From assembly GCF_015101885.1 (NCBI RefSeq), contig NZ_CP062941.1, positions 1,922,001 to 1,986,000 on the forward strand: DNA of 64,000 nt, given 5' to 3'. The translations under genes and the position numbers were made by a program. Below are positions 7,744-16,467 of the stretch, in pieces (position 1 is the first letter of the stretch; every line of letters begins with the position of its first letter). Below the pieces are notes generated by a model, which did no database searches, was not told where the DNA came from, and saw only the letters and a program-made list of their open reading frames with translations. Source of the DNA: Massilia litorea. Lineage in GTDB: Bacteria > Pseudomonadota > Gammaproteobacteria > Burkholderiales > Burkholderiaceae_D.

Positions 7744-9096
7744 ATGAACGACTCCGTTTTTACCCACACCCAGGACCAGCTGAAAGCGCTGGCGCAGAGC
7801 GTGCTCGCTTTCGCCAAAGAGCAGGGCGCGACCGATGCCTCGGTCGAGATCAGCGAGGGTAGCGGACTGTCGGTGTCGGTGCGTCGCGGCCAGATCGAAA
7901 CCATTGAGCAGAACAAGGACAAGGGCATCGGCGTGACGGTGTATGCCGGCCAGCGCCGCGGCAACGCCAGCACCTCCGATTTTTCGGAGACCTCGTTGCG
8001 CGCCACGGTGGAGGCGGCCTGGAACATCGCCCGCTTCACGGCCGAAGACGATGCCGCCGGCCTGCCCGACGCCGACATGCTGGAGATGAACCCGCGCGAC
8101 CTGCGCCTGTGCTACCCATGGCAGATCAGCACCGAGGAAGCCGTGGAACTGGCCCAGCGCTGCGAGAACGCCGCCTTCGAGGTCGACCGCCGCATCACCA
8201 ACAGCGAAGGCGCCAGCGTCTACGTGCAGCAATCGCACTTCGTGGCCGCCAACACGCGCGGCTTCATGGGCGGCTATCCGTTCTCGCGCCACACGATGTC
8301 GGTCGCGCCGATCGCCGGCAAGGGTAATAAAATGCAGCGCGACGACTGGTACACCTCGGCGCGCGACCCGAAAAAGCTGGCCAAGCCGGAAGCGGTCGGC
8401 CGCTACGCCGCCGAACGCGCGCTGGCACGCCTGAACGCAAGAAAACTCGACACCCGCAGCTGCCCGGTGCTGTTCGAGGCGCCGCTGGCCGCCGGCCTGG
8501 TCGGCGCCTTTGTCCAGGCCGTTTCCGGCGGCTCGCTCTACCGCAAGTCGAGCTTCCTCCTCGATACCCTGGGCAAGCAGGTCTTCCCGAGCCACATCCA
8601 GATCATGGAAGACCCGCACGTGATCGGCGAAGTCGGTTCTTCGCCTTTTGACGAGGAAGGCGTGCGCACCGTGCGCCGCAAGGTCATCGACAGCGGCGTG
8701 CTGCAGGGGTACTTCCTGTCCTCGTATTCGGCCCGCAAGCTCGGCATGAAAACCACCGGCAATGCCGGCGGCGCGCACAATCTCACCATCACCTCGGACG
8801 AGACCAGGCTGGCCGACGATTTCGAAGGCATGCTGCGCAAGATGGGCACCGGCCTGCTCGTGACGGAACTGATGGGGCAGGGCGTGAACTACGTCACCGG
8901 CGACTATTCGCGCGGCGCCTCGGGCTACTGGGTCGAGAATGGCGTCATCCAGTATCCGGTCGAGGAAATCACGATCGCCGGCAATATGCGCGAGATGTTC
9001 CAGCAGATCGTCGGCGTCGGCAACGACGTGCTGTCGCGCGGGAATAAATCGACGGGCTCGATCCTGATCGAGAAGATGGTCGTCGCAGGTAATTGA
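7744..9096 (+). CDS. pmbA: Metalloprotease subunit PmbA/TldE
   Basis: 450 residues, the usual length. The N-terminal TldD/PmbA domain shows GATDASVEISEGSGLSVSVR and IETIEQNKDKGIGVTVY; the C-terminal domain has LLVTELMGQGVNYVTGDYSRGASGYWVENG and IAGNMREMFQQIVGVGND. With TldD it forms a heterodimeric zinc protease acting on unfolded peptides, including modified peptide antibiotics and CcdA. PmbA lacks the zinc-binding HExxxH of TldD, and none is seen here, which supports PmbA rather than TldD. tldD is not in the window. Confidence 0.95.
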   Translation: MNDSVFTHTQDQLKALAQSVLAFAKEQGATDASVEISEGSGLSVSVRRGQIETIEQNKDKGIGVTVYAGQRRGNASTSDFSETSLRATVEAAWNIARFTAEDDAAGLPDADMLEMNPRDLRLCYPWQISTEEAVELAQRCENAAFEVDRRITNSEGASVYVQQSHFVAANTRGFMGGYPFSRHTMSVAPIAGKGNKMQRDDWYTSARDPKKLAKPEAVGRYAAERALARLNARKLDTRSCPVLFEAPLAAGLVGAFVQAVSGGSLYRKSSFLLDTLGKQVFPSHIQIMEDPHVIGEVGSSPFDEEGVRTVRRKVIDSGVLQGYFLSSYSARKLGMKTTGNAGGAHNLTITSDETRLADDFEGMLRKMGTGLLVTELMGQGVNYVTGDYSRGASGYWVENGVIQYPVEEITIAGNMREMFQQIVGVGNDVLSRGNKSTGSILIEKMVVAGN

Positions 9097-9113
9097 TTTA
9101 TATAGGGAATAGC

Positions 9114-9353
9114 ATGAGCCGATTCGTTCGTATCGACAAGGAAAACAACCCGAAGAAGGCGGTGCTGCTGAACCTCGACCTGGTGGCATCGGTCGAGCTC
9201 TCCCCCCAGTCCGACCTGCTCAGTTCAGCCGATGAAAAGCGGGTGTATGCCAGCTGCCTGGCGCACGACAAGACGGTGATCGCGACCGTGCACTTCGACA
9301 CGGTCGAAGATGCGCATGCCTGGGTGGAGAAGCACCTGGGCGTGCAGCTCTGA
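9114..9353 (+). CDS. Small conserved protein of unknown function downstream of pmbA
   Basis: 79 residues starting MSRFVRIDKENNPKKAVLL. Predicted to be a small alpha/beta protein: strand-rich first half (AVLLNLDLVASVEL, KTVIATVHFDT) and a C-terminal helix (VEDAHAWVEKHLGV). No cysteine pair, signal peptide or known catalytic motif. The gene begins 17 bases after pmbA with AGGGAATAGC as RBS and is probably co-transcribed with it; its stop lies 10 bases from the stop of the convergent kinase gene. Function unknown. Confidence 0.72.
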   Translation: MSRFVRIDKENNPKKAVLLNLDLVASVELSPQSDLLSSADEKRVYASCLAHDKTVIATVHFDTVEDAHAWVEKHLGVQL

Positions 9354-9363
9354 GGCTGGGTCC

Positions 9364-11088
9364 TCAGCCCGCCGTTGCCTCGTCTCCCAGCTTGTGCAGC
9401 GCCTTCTCCACGGCCGTGGCCAGCTCCGCCAGCTGGAACGGCTTGCGTAGCAGCATATCGTTTCCGATCACCTGTTCGATCGCCTTCATGTCGGCATAAC
9501 CGGTGGCGATGATCATCGGCACGCCCGGCAATTCGGCGCGGGCGCGCTGCACCAGTTCCGCCCCCGTCATCCCCGGCATCAGGTAGTCTGTAATGATCAG
9601 GTCGGGCCGCGCCCGCAGCAGTTCGCGCAAGCCGGCCTCGCCGTCGGCCGCCTGGGCCACCCTGTGGCCGAGCGCCTCGAGCGATTCGACCATCGACTCG
9701 CGCACGAAATCGTCGTCCTCGACCACCAGGATACGCGCCCCCGGACGCGGCGTGGCGGTGGCTGCGCGTTCCGGCAGGGCTGGCGCGCCTGCGCCGCTGG
9801 AGGCCACCGGCAGCCAGATCTCGACCGTCGTGCCGACCCCCTGTTCGCTCAGGATGCGCGCCGCGCCGCCCGATTGCTGGGCCATGCCGTAGACCTGGGA
9901 CAGGCCCAGGCCCGTGCCCTTGCCGACGCCCTTGGTGGTGAAGAAGGGCTCGAATACGCGCGCAGCGACTTCAGGCGGCATGCCTTCGCCGCTATCGGTG
10001 ACCGCGATGCGTACGTACTCGCCGGGCGGCAGCAAGCCCTCCGGCGGCGTGGCCGGGCCGGCGCTGAAGCGCAACTCTCCGCCGCCATCCATGGCGTCGC
10101 GCGCATTGATGGCCAGGTTCAGCAGCGCCATCTCCATCTGGTTGGTGTCGGCCATCACGCTGGCGCCGGGCGCCTCGACCTCGAACCGGAGGCGGATGCT
10201 GGAGCCGAGCGAGGTGGCGACCAGCTCGCGCACGCCTTCGAACAGGGTATGGACGTCGAGCGGGCGCAAATCCAGGCTCTGGTTGCGCGAGAAGGCGAGC
10301 AGCTGGCTGGTGAGTTTGCCGCCGCGCTGGCAGGCGCGGCGCGCCACTTCGGCGCGCTGCTTCGCCACTTCGTCCTTCGACATCAGCAGGATCAGGTCCA
10401 TGCTGCCCTGGACCACGTTGAGCAGGTTATTGAAATCGTGCGCGATGCCGCCGGTGAGGCGGCCCACTGCTTCCATCTTCTGGAACTGGACCATGGCCTG
10501 CTGCACCCGCTCGCGCTCGATCACTTCGTTCATCAGGCGGTCGTTGGCCTGGGCCAGCGCGCGGGTGCGCTCCTCGATGCGCGCTTCGAGGGTTTCGTTC
10601 AGGTGCACCAGCGCTTCCTGGCTCTGGCGCAGGCTCTCGGCGGTGCGCTCGCGGTCGAGCAGCACGTCGCGCGCCTGGTACTGGCGGCGGCGTGCGCGCA
10701 GCACCGAGGTCGCGGCGCTGCGCAGCGTCTGCGCGTTCAGCGGGCGCTCGAGCAGGATCACGTTGCCCAGTTCGCCGAGACGGGCGCGGGCGCCGTCGGC
10801 CGGCACGCCGATGATGCGGGTCAGGAGCACGACGAAGGGGAAGTCGGACCAGTGTTCCTGGCGCTCGAGCCAGGCGAGCAGGGGAGCACTGTCTTCGCCC
10901 TGCAGCGCTTCCTCGGCGACGATGGCGGCGCCGGCGCCGGCCGCGATGTCGGCCATGAAACGGTCGAAGCTGTCGACGATCTCGCACACGAAGCCGTCGC
11001 GCGACAGTACCGAGCACATGACCTCGGCGTCGCGCCCGCGCGGCGCGAAGATCAGGATGCGCTCTTCGCGCGGGTCAGTCTTTTGCAT
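9364..11088 (-). CDS. Hybrid histidine kinase with N-terminal pseudo-receiver and C-terminal receiver
   Basis: 574 residues, no transmembrane segment. Order: receiver-like domain (about 10-130) in which the phospho-acceptor region reads AAIVAEEALQ, so the usual Asp is missing; a coiled coil (about 135-200); HisKA with GRLTGGIAHDFNNLL (His217); HATPase with N box LLNLAINARDAMD, G1 VTDSGEGMP and G2 GVGKGTGLGLSQVYG; and a receiver with ILVVEDDDFVRES and Asp501 in ITDYLMPGMTG. It is a soluble sensor kinase that probably takes its input through a partner protein. The start overlaps the end of the KaiC-like gene by 14 bases, so the two are translationally coupled and likely work together. No separate output regulator is adjacent. 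Confidence 0.9.
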   Translation of the reverse strand: MQKTDPREERILIFAPRGRDAEVMCSVLSRDGFVCEIVDSFDRFMADIAAGAGAAIVAEEALQGEDSAPLLAWLERQEHWSDFPFVVLLTRIIGVPADGARARLGELGNVILLERPLNAQTLRSAATSVLRARRRQYQARDVLLDRERTAESLRQSQEALVHLNETLEARIEERTRALAQANDRLMNEVIERERVQQAMVQFQKMEAVGRLTGGIAHDFNNLLNVVQGSMDLILLMSKDEVAKQRAEVARRACQRGGKLTSQLLAFSRNQSLDLRPLDVHTLFEGVRELVATSLGSSIRLRFEVEAPGASVMADTNQMEMALLNLAINARDAMDGGGELRFSAGPATPPEGLLPPGEYVRIAVTDSGEGMPPEVAARVFEPFFTTKGVGKGTGLGLSQVYGMAQQSGGAARILSEQGVGTTVEIWLPVASSGAGAPALPERAATATPRPGARILVVEDDDFVRESMVESLEALGHRVAQAADGEAGLRELLRARPDLIITDYLMPGMTGAELVQRARAELPGVPMIIATGYADMKAIEQVIGNDMLLRKPFQLAELATAVEKALHKLGDEATAG

Positions 11089-12592
11089 GCGCAGTCGGCA
11101 CCATCATCGGCGTCGACCCGTGATAGCTCGGCAAACCGGTGAGGACGCCTTCGAAGCCTTCGAGCGGCTCGCCGACGCGCACCCCGTCGCTGCCGAGCTG
11201 CAGCTCGTGGATGGTCAGCGCGTGGCTCGTGGTACGGCTCTTGATGACGGTGATGGCGCGGCGCAGGCGGCCGTTCGATTCGAAGAAGCGCAGCAGCACC
11301 GTGGTATCGGCCAGGTAGCTCAGGTCGACGTCGCTGTGCACTTCGCCGATCAGGCCGTGCTGGCCCAGCACCAGCACCGTCGTCACGCCCTGCTGGTTCA
11401 GGTAGGAGAGCAGTTCGTGCATCTGCAGCGTCAGGTACTGCTCGCCCGGCATCGCCTGCAGGTAGGCGTTCAGGCTGTCGATGGCGATGAAGCTCACGCC
11501 ATGCTGCTCGACCGCATCGCGCAGCATCTGCGCGAACTGGCCCGGCGACAGCTCGGCCGGATCGATGTGGTGGATGCGCAGCTGGCCATTGTCGACGAAG
11601 GGCCGCAAGTCCATGCCGAGGGCCACGCAGCGGGCGAAGAAGGTGCCGAGGCCCTCGTCGAACAGGTAGAACGAGGCCGTTTCGCCGCGCTCGAGCGCCG
11701 ACAACAGGCAGCGTGCCGACAGCGTGGTCTTGCCGATGCCGGAAGGGCCGACGATCAGGGTGTTCGTGCCGCGCACCATGCCGCCACCGAGCAGCTTGTC
11801 GAAACCGGACGACCCGGTCGAGCGGATCGCTGGCATGAAGTCGAGCATGTGCTCGGCCGCGACCAGGCGCGGATACATCGTGATGCCGCCGGTGTCGAGC
11901 GTGTAGTCGTGGAAGCCGCCACGGAAGCGGATGCCGCGCATCTTGATGATGTTGACGCGGCGCCGTTCCTTGCCGTATTCCTTGGCGATCTGCTCGAGGC
12001 TGATGACGCCGTGCGCAATGCTGTGCAGGTGCTGGTCGGGCTGGCTGGTTTTGTCGTCGAGCAGCAGCACGGTGCAGGCACGGGTGGTGAAGAACTGCTT
12101 CAGGGCCAGGATCTGGCGCCGGTAGCGCAGGGGGTTCTGCGCCAGCAGGCGCATCTCCGACAGGCTGTCGAAGACCACGCGCACCGGTTTCACGTGGTCG
12201 ACCTCGGCCATCACGTTGCGCGTGGTTTCGCCCAGTTCGACCTCGGAAGGATGGAAGATCGACTGCTGGGCATCGATGTCGAGGGCCGTGTCGCTGGCCA
12301 GTTCGAACAGGGACAGGGCGTCGATCGACCAGCCATGGCTGGCGGCGACGGCTTTCAGTTCGTCGGTGGTTTCGGACAGGGTGATGTACAGGCCGTGTTC
12401 GCCGCGCGCTTCGCCGTCGAGCAGGAATTGCAGGCCGAGCGTGGTCTTGCCGGCGCCGGGCGAACCTTCCACCAGGTAGACGCGCTGCGGGGTCAGGCCG
12501 CCGCCGAGGATGTCGTCGAGGCCGGCGATGCCGGTCGAAATGCGCGGGGGAGGAGAGGGGTCTGCGGTGCGCAGCGAGGATGCGGAATTCAT
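11075..12592 (-). CDS. KaiC-like double RecA-fold ATPase
   Basis: 505 residues with two KaiC domains. Walker A motifs are GSPGAGKTT (Lys49) and GPSGIGKTT (Lys288); each domain opens with the ISTGIAGLDDILGGG or STGSSGFDKLLGGG signature. Walker B-like segments are RVVFDSLSEMRLL and SFIAIDSLNAYL. Cyanobacterial KaiC is an autophosphorylating hexameric clock ATPase, but proteobacterial KaiC homologues without KaiA/KaiB mostly act in stress or signalling with linked kinases. Here the only partner is the downstream hybrid kinase, overlapping by 14 bases. No kaiA or kaiB lies in the window. The start at 12592 is the first ATG in the frame and is followed by the conserved opening motif at about residue 18. 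Confidence 0.92.
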   Translation of the reverse strand: MNSASSLRTADPSPPPRISTGIAGLDDILGGGLTPQRVYLVEGSPGAGKTTLGLQFLLDGEARGEHGLYITLSETTDELKAVAASHGWSIDALSLFELASDTALDIDAQQSIFHPSEVELGETTRNVMAEVDHVKPVRVVFDSLSEMRLLAQNPLRYRRQILALKQFFTTRACTVLLLDDKTSQPDQHLHSIAHGVISLEQIAKEYGKERRRVNIIKMRGIRFRGGFHDYTLDTGGITMYPRLVAAEHMLDFMPAIRSTGSSGFDKLLGGGMVRGTNTLIVGPSGIGKTTLSARCLLSALERGETASFYLFDEGLGTFFARCVALGMDLRPFVDNGQLRIHHIDPAELSPGQFAQMLRDAVEQHGVSFIAIDSLNAYLQAMPGEQYLTLQMHELLSYLNQQGVTTVLVLGQHGLIGEVHSDVDLSYLADTTVLLRFFESNGRLRRAITVIKSRTTSHALTIHELQLGSDGVRVGEPLEGFEGVLTGLPSYHGSTPMMVPTAHAKD

Positions 12593-12703
12593 GAAGACGG
12601 CCTATCGAATGACCGGGGCGACTGCTGACTGCCGGCAGACGCCGTCGCAAGCCCGAGCGGGTGTGGGTGCACTGCCGTCCGATCCGGCATTGCTGATGCC
12701 GCG

Positions 12704-12731
12704 ATTATAGAACGATTTGCTGCCGCGCCAA
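12704..12731 (-). promoter_or_regulatory. Promoter of the KaiC-like/kinase operon
   Basis: On the minus strand TTGGCG (12731-12726) and a perfect TATAAT (12709-12704) are separated by 16 bases, about 110 bases upstream of the KaiC-like start. This is the best sigma-70-type match in the 155-base gap. Confidence 0.5.
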
Positions 12732-12747
12732 GCCCCGCACGTGCTCG

Positions 12748-12981
12748 TCAGGTGTTCTCGATACGGCTCAGGCGCTGGCCGTAAATACCCCAGGTGACGT
12801 CGACGCCGTCGACCTGGCCGCGCAGGACCCAGCCGGTGCCGAATTTCTCGACGGTGATCTCGGTTTCAAGCTCCCTGGCGACTTTTTCGGCCCACATGCG
12901 GGCCGCGCCCTGGCCTTTAAAAAGCTCCTGGCCGTTGTAGGTGACGGTGGCGTCGAAGACGGAGGCGGCGAAGATGGTCAT
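12748..12981 (-). CDS. Small protein of unknown function
   Basis: 77 residues, MTIFAASVFDATVTYNGQE, then a central helix (GAARMWAEKVARELETE) and a strand-rich C-terminus (GWVLRGQVDGVDVTWGIYG). No signal peptide, cysteine pair or known motif. It lies directly downstream of the carboxypeptidase gene but a strong terminator separates them, so it probably has its own promoter. Function unknown; the coding call rests on an open frame of typical composition and a good fit between its ends and the flanking regulatory elements. Confidence 0.6.
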   Translation of the reverse strand: MTIFAASVFDATVTYNGQELFKGQGAARMWAEKVARELETEITVEKFGTGWVLRGQVDGVDVTWGIYGQRLSRIENT

Positions 12982-13003
12982 GGTGCGTGGTTCTCTCTAA
13001 AGT

Positions 13004-13029
13004 GAAAAACGCCCCGGCTGGCGGGGCGT
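13004..13029 (-). terminator. Rho-independent terminator of the M14 carboxypeptidase gene
   Basis: A perfect 7-base stem (ACGCCCC at 13009-13015, GGGGCGT at 13023-13029) with a 7-base loop, followed on the minus strand by TTTTTCAC. It lies 10 bases after the carboxypeptidase stop. Confidence 0.8.
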
Positions 13030-13038
13030 CGAAGCTTG

Positions 13039-14172
13039 TTACTTGATCGCGCGGACCGACTGCAGCACCGGCTGCAGCACCGCCGCACCCAAACGGGCGC
13101 TGCGGGCGCCGTCCCAGCCCACTTGCGGGTCCGGGTCGTTGGCGTTGTCCTTGAACGGCAGTTCGAGGGTCAGGGACAGGCAGCCGAAGGCGTGTGTGAC
13201 GTGGGGCGAACCCATGGTCAGCGTCTCTTCGGTATACGGCGATTCGCCGTAGCCGTGCACGTCCTGGAAGTCGGGGCTGGCGATTTTGAAGTCGTCGCTG
13301 AAGCGTTTTTGCGCCGCGGCCTGCTCGGGCGTGAAATTCGGGAGCGACTCGCTGCCGGCCACGAACACATACGGCAGGCCTTCGTCGCCGTGCACGTCGA
13401 GGCAGAGGTCGACGCCGGTTTCGTGCATCTTCTGCTTGACCAGGAAGACTTCCGGGCTGCGTTCCATGCTCGGGTTCAGCCACTCGCGGTTCAGGTTGGC
13501 GCCGGCGGCGTTCGTGCGCAGGTTGCCGCGCACCGAGCCGTCCGGGTTCATGTTCGGGACCACATAGAACACCGTCTCGTTCAACAGCTGCCGTCCGAAC
13601 GGATGCGCCGGATCCAGTAAGGCGTCGAGCATGCCTTCGACGAACCATTCGGCCATCGTTTCGCCCGGGTGCTGGCGTGCGATGACCCAGACTTTCTTTT
13701 TGCCTTCCGCGGGTTCGCCGATGACGAGCATGTTCAGGTCGCGGCCGTCGACGGTCGAGCCGAGATCGAGCATGCGCACGTGTTCGCTCATCTGCGCGCG
13801 GTCGAGCAGTTCCAGGTGGCGTTCCCACGAATAGGGTTCGAAGTAGGCGTAGTAGACGCTGTCCATGCCCGGCGTGTGCGCGATCGTCATGACCTGGCCG
13901 TCGTAGGAAGTCGGCACGCGGAACCAGTTGATGCGGTCGTAGCTGGCCATCGCGTTGTAGTCTTCCCAGCCGGCCGGATACGCGGCCTGGCCGGCGTTGA
14001 GCAGGCGGATGGTGCAGGCTTGTCCTCCCGCGCCCTGGAGGCGGAAGTAGAACCACTGGGTGATGTCGGCGTGCGAATCCTTGCGGATGTTCAGATCGAT
14101 GGCGTTCGCGCTCGTGGCGTTCACGATCTCGATGGCGCCAGCGTCGAACTGGCTGCTGATCTTGATAGACAT
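13039..14172 (-). CDS. M14 metallocarboxypeptidase of the cytosolic carboxypeptidase (CCP/Nna1) type
   Basis: 377 residues, no signal peptide. An N-terminal beta-sandwich domain (about 1-120, with DITQWFYFRL and YDRINWFRVPTSYDG) precedes the M14 catalytic domain. Zinc ligands are His168 and Glu171 in RQHPGE and His261 in LDVHGDE; the substrate-carboxylate region NLNREW and the catalytic Glu338 in LTLELPF are present. The N-domain plus catalytic domain layout is that of the CCP family, whose eukaryotic members remove glutamates from tubulin tails; substrates of bacterial members are largely unknown. The start at 14172 matches the conserved beginning. A clear terminator follows the gene. Confidence 0.9.
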   Translation of the reverse strand: MSIKISSQFDAGAIEIVNATSANAIDLNIRKDSHADITQWFYFRLQGAGGQACTIRLLNAGQAAYPAGWEDYNAMASYDRINWFRVPTSYDGQVMTIAHTPGMDSVYYAYFEPYSWERHLELLDRAQMSEHVRMLDLGSTVDGRDLNMLVIGEPAEGKKKVWVIARQHPGETMAEWFVEGMLDALLDPAHPFGRQLLNETVFYVVPNMNPDGSVRGNLRTNAAGANLNREWLNPSMERSPEVFLVKQKMHETGVDLCLDVHGDEGLPYVFVAGSESLPNFTPEQAAAQKRFSDDFKIASPDFQDVHGYGESPYTEETLTMGSPHVTHAFGCLSLTLELPFKDNANDPDPQVGWDGARSARLGAAVLQPVLQSVRAIK

Positions 14173-14248
14173 GGTGTGTCCTGTAGATGGAAAGCGTAAA
14201 GCCGAGATCATACTCGGTTTCGGGTTGATGCTCATATGATAAAACCCC

Positions 14249-14272
14249 GTGGAGTCGGGACTCCACCCTACG
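14249..14272. repeat. REP-like palindrome 2 (variant core)
   Basis: GTGGAGT / ACTCCAC stem with a 4-base loop followed by CCTACG, i.e. the reverse orientation of the family with a GTGGAGTC core in place of GTGGGCTC. It forms an inverted pair with copy 3, 13 bases away. Confidence 0.65.
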
Positions 14273-14285
14273 TACGGCCGCTGAT

Positions 14286-14312
14286 CGTAGGGTGGGCTCT
14301 CGAGCCCACGCG
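14286..14312. repeat. REP-like palindrome 3
   Basis: CGTAGG-GTGGGCTC / GAGCCCAC-GCGG, an 8-base perfect stem with a 2-base loop, just downstream of the paaX stop (14326, minus strand). Could act as a 3' hairpin of the paaX transcript. Confidence 0.75.
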
Positions 14313-14325
14313 GTCCACCCGTTGG

Positions 14326-15264
14326 TCAGCCGCGCAATCCGCCAAAGCGCTGAAAAAACGCGTCATCCGCCGCCGGCGCTGCCTCATCCTCGCGCCGCAA
14401 TACGGCATCGATATGCAGCTCCGCCTGCGCGTACACCAGCAAATACACGGCCCGCGCCACCTGGTAGGCATCCGACCCCGGCCACGGATCGGGCAGCAAC
14501 TCGATCGGCAGCATCGGATCGTGCAGCTGCAAGCGCCGGTATGCGTGAATCAGCAGCGAGCGGATCGCAAACGCACTCGCGGGCGCCACGGGCGAGTCCT
14601 CGCGCAACAGGGCGAGCAGCGGCGTGAACTGCGCAATGAAATCGCGATAGCCCTGCGCCACGGCGGTAAGATCCCAGCCTTCCTTGACGAGTTCCCGCAG
14701 CGGCCGCGACCCGGTACCGGGCAGCTCGCCCGCGCTCAGCACGAATACCCGGTCCGCCGCGCCGGTGCGCTGCAGCGCATCGGCTAGCCCTTCGGAGTCG
14801 GCGCCCGGATGCGCCAGCACGCCCGGCCCCAGCATGGCGAACCCTTCCCACTCGAGTTCCTTGCGCACCGCCGCGCGCAGGTCGCCGTCGATGCTGCCGG
14901 GTTTTCCGGTCTGGGCCAGCACCAGTGTCCAGCGTCCGTCCCAGTGCAGGCCGGGCGGGGCGTAGATGCGGCGGTCGGCGCGCTGGAAACGCGCCAGCGA
15001 TTTCGCCTCGAAGGTATAACGGCTGCGCCGCCCCTCGCGGCTCGCATTCAGCCAGCCCTCCTGTACCAGCCGGAATACGCTGGTGCGCACCAGGCGGTCG
15101 GTCACGCCCAGCGGGGCCAGCAACTCGATCAGGCTGCCCAGCCAGACCGCGCCGCCGTGCGGGGCGATGGCGTCGCCCATCACCGTCATGACGAGCGATT
15201 TTGAACGCAAGGTTTCAGCCGAAAGCGCGGCGGCGATCCACTCCATGCTGCTTATTTGTTTCAT
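14326..15264 (-). CDS. paaX: Phenylacetate-responsive repressor PaaX
   Basis: 312 residues, usual length. The N-terminal winged helix includes [21 protein letters not shown], followed by GRRSRYTF and [19 protein letters not shown], and the C-terminal domain ends [22 protein letters not shown], both typical of PaaX. In E. coli PaaX represses the paa genes and is released by phenylacetyl-CoA. Here it is divergent from paaA across a 106-base gap, the expected position for a local regulator. Many other betaproteobacteria use a TetR-type PaaR instead; none is seen here. Confidence 0.93.
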   Translation of the reverse strand: MKQISSMEWIAAALSAETLRSKSLVMTVMGDAIAPHGGAVWLGSLIELLAPLGVTDRLVRTSVFRLVQEGWLNASREGRRSRYTFEAKSLARFQRADRRIYAPPGLHWDGRWTLVLAQTGKPGSIDGDLRAAVRKELEWEGFAMLGPGVLAHPGADSEGLADALQRTGAADRVFVLSAGELPGTGSRPLRELVKEGWDLTAVAQGYRDFIAQFTPLLALLREDSPVAPASAFAIRSLLIHAYRRLQLHDPMLPIELLPDPWPGSDAYQVARAVYLLVYAQAELHIDAVLRREDEAAPAADDAFFQRFGGLRG

Positions 15265-15289
15265 GCAATTCCGTTGTTGGGTGCTGCTC

Positions 15290-15304
15290 GATATGATTCA
15301 AAAT
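15290..15304 (+). promoter_or_regulatory. Candidate PaaX operator between paaX and paaA
   Basis: GATATGATTCAAAAT matches the central TRTGATTC of the E. coli PaaX site at every position and most of the A/T flank. It lies 26 bases upstream of the paaX start and 67 bases upstream of paaA. Downstream, TATTAT (15333-15338) is a possible paaA -10 with no good -35. Assignment is by similarity to the known site and position only. Confidence 0.35.
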
Positions 15305-15370
15305 TTTGGTGTACATCTCGTTTTCTGTATCGTATTATTGTTGGACGATGTTTGCAACCGGAGACTGACC

Positions 15371-16360
15371 ATGTACGCACAGATGGTGGAAACGGGCCTC
15401 AAAAAGGTCCAGACGAACGAGGACATGAGTGCCGAAGAGCAGGCCTTCCAGGCCCGCATCGACGCAGGCGTGAAGATCGAAGCGAAGGACTGGATGCCCG
15501 ATGCCTACCGTAAGACGCTGGTGCGCCAGATCTCCCAGCACGCGCACTCGGAAATCGTCGGTCAGCTGCCCGAGGGCAACTGGGTGACGCGCGCACCGAC
15601 GCTGAAACGCAAATCCGTCCTGCTGGCGAAAATCCAGGACGAAGCCGGCCACGGCCTGTATTTATATAGTGCCGCCGAGACCCTGGGCGTGTCGCGCGAC
15701 GAACTGCTGGCCGCGCTGCACTCGGGCAAAGCCAAGTATTCCAGCATTTTTAATTATCCGACCCTGAGCTGGGCCGACATGGGGGCGATCGGCTGGCTGG
15801 TCGACGGCTCGGCCATCATCAACCAGATCCCGCTCTGCCGCTGCTCGTACGGTCCGTATGCGCGCGCCATGATCCGCGTCTGCAAGGAAGAGTCCTTCCA
15901 CGCGCGCCAGGGCTACGACATCATGATGAGCCTCGCCAAGGGAACGCCGGAACAGAAGGCGATGGCGCAGGATGCGCTGAACCGCTGGTGGTGGCCGTCG
16001 CTGATGATGTTCGGCCCGTCGGACGCCGAGTCGGTCAACAGCGCGCAGTCGAGCAAATGGCGCATCAAGCTGTTTTCGAACGACGAGCTGCGCCAGCGCA
16101 TGGTCGATCAAACCGTGCCGCAAGCCGAATACCTCGGCCTGACGATCCCCGACCCCGACCTGAAGTTCAACGAAGCGACGGGCCACTACGAATTCGGCGA
16201 GATCGACTGGAGCGAATTCCACAACGTCCTCAAGGGCAACGGCCCCTGCAACCGCGACCGCCTGCGCACGCGTGTGAAAGCCTGGGACGACGGCGAATGG
16301 TTCCGCGACGCGCTGGTCGCCCACGCCGACAAGCAAGCCGCCAGAAAGGCCGCAGCATAA
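15371..16360 (+). CDS. paaA: 1,2-phenylacetyl-CoA epoxidase, catalytic subunit A
   Basis: 329 residues. The ferritin-like di-iron fold supplies its ligands from the segments [29 protein letters not shown] and [12 protein letters not shown]. PaaA with PaaC forms the core that adds one oxygen to the aromatic ring of phenylacetyl-CoA, using electrons from PaaE. First gene of the plus-strand paa operon. The ATG at 15371 follows GGAGACTGACC, an SD-like sequence, and agrees with the conserved start MYAQMVETG. Confidence 0.96.
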   Translation: MYAQMVETGLKKVQTNEDMSAEEQAFQARIDAGVKIEAKDWMPDAYRKTLVRQISQHAHSEIVGQLPEGNWVTRAPTLKRKSVLLAKIQDEAGHGLYLYSAAETLGVSRDELLAALHSGKAKYSSIFNYPTLSWADMGAIGWLVDGSAIINQIPLCRCSYGPYARAMIRVCKEESFHARQGYDIMMSLAKGTPEQKAMAQDALNRWWWPSLMMFGPSDAESVNSAQSSKWRIKLFSNDELRQRMVDQTVPQAEYLGLTIPDPDLKFNEATGHYEFGEIDWSEFHNVLKGNGPCNRDRLRTRVKAWDDGEWFRDALVAHADKQAARKAAA

Positions 16361-16362
16361 AT

Positions 16363-16390
16363 GTAGGGTGGGCACTCCGTGCCCACGCGG
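16363..16390. repeat. REP-like palindrome 4, inside the paa operon
   Basis: GTAGG-GTGGGCAC / GTGCCCAC-GCGG with a 4-base loop, 2 bases after the paaA stop and about 78 bases before paaB. The only copy in the window that splits genes for subunits of one enzyme complex. Confidence 0.75.
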
Positions 16391-16467
16391 TACGCACGTA
16401 TCGGCACTTCGCGGCCGTGAGGGATCGTCCGCGAACGTCCACAAACATCGAAACACCGGAGACAACC

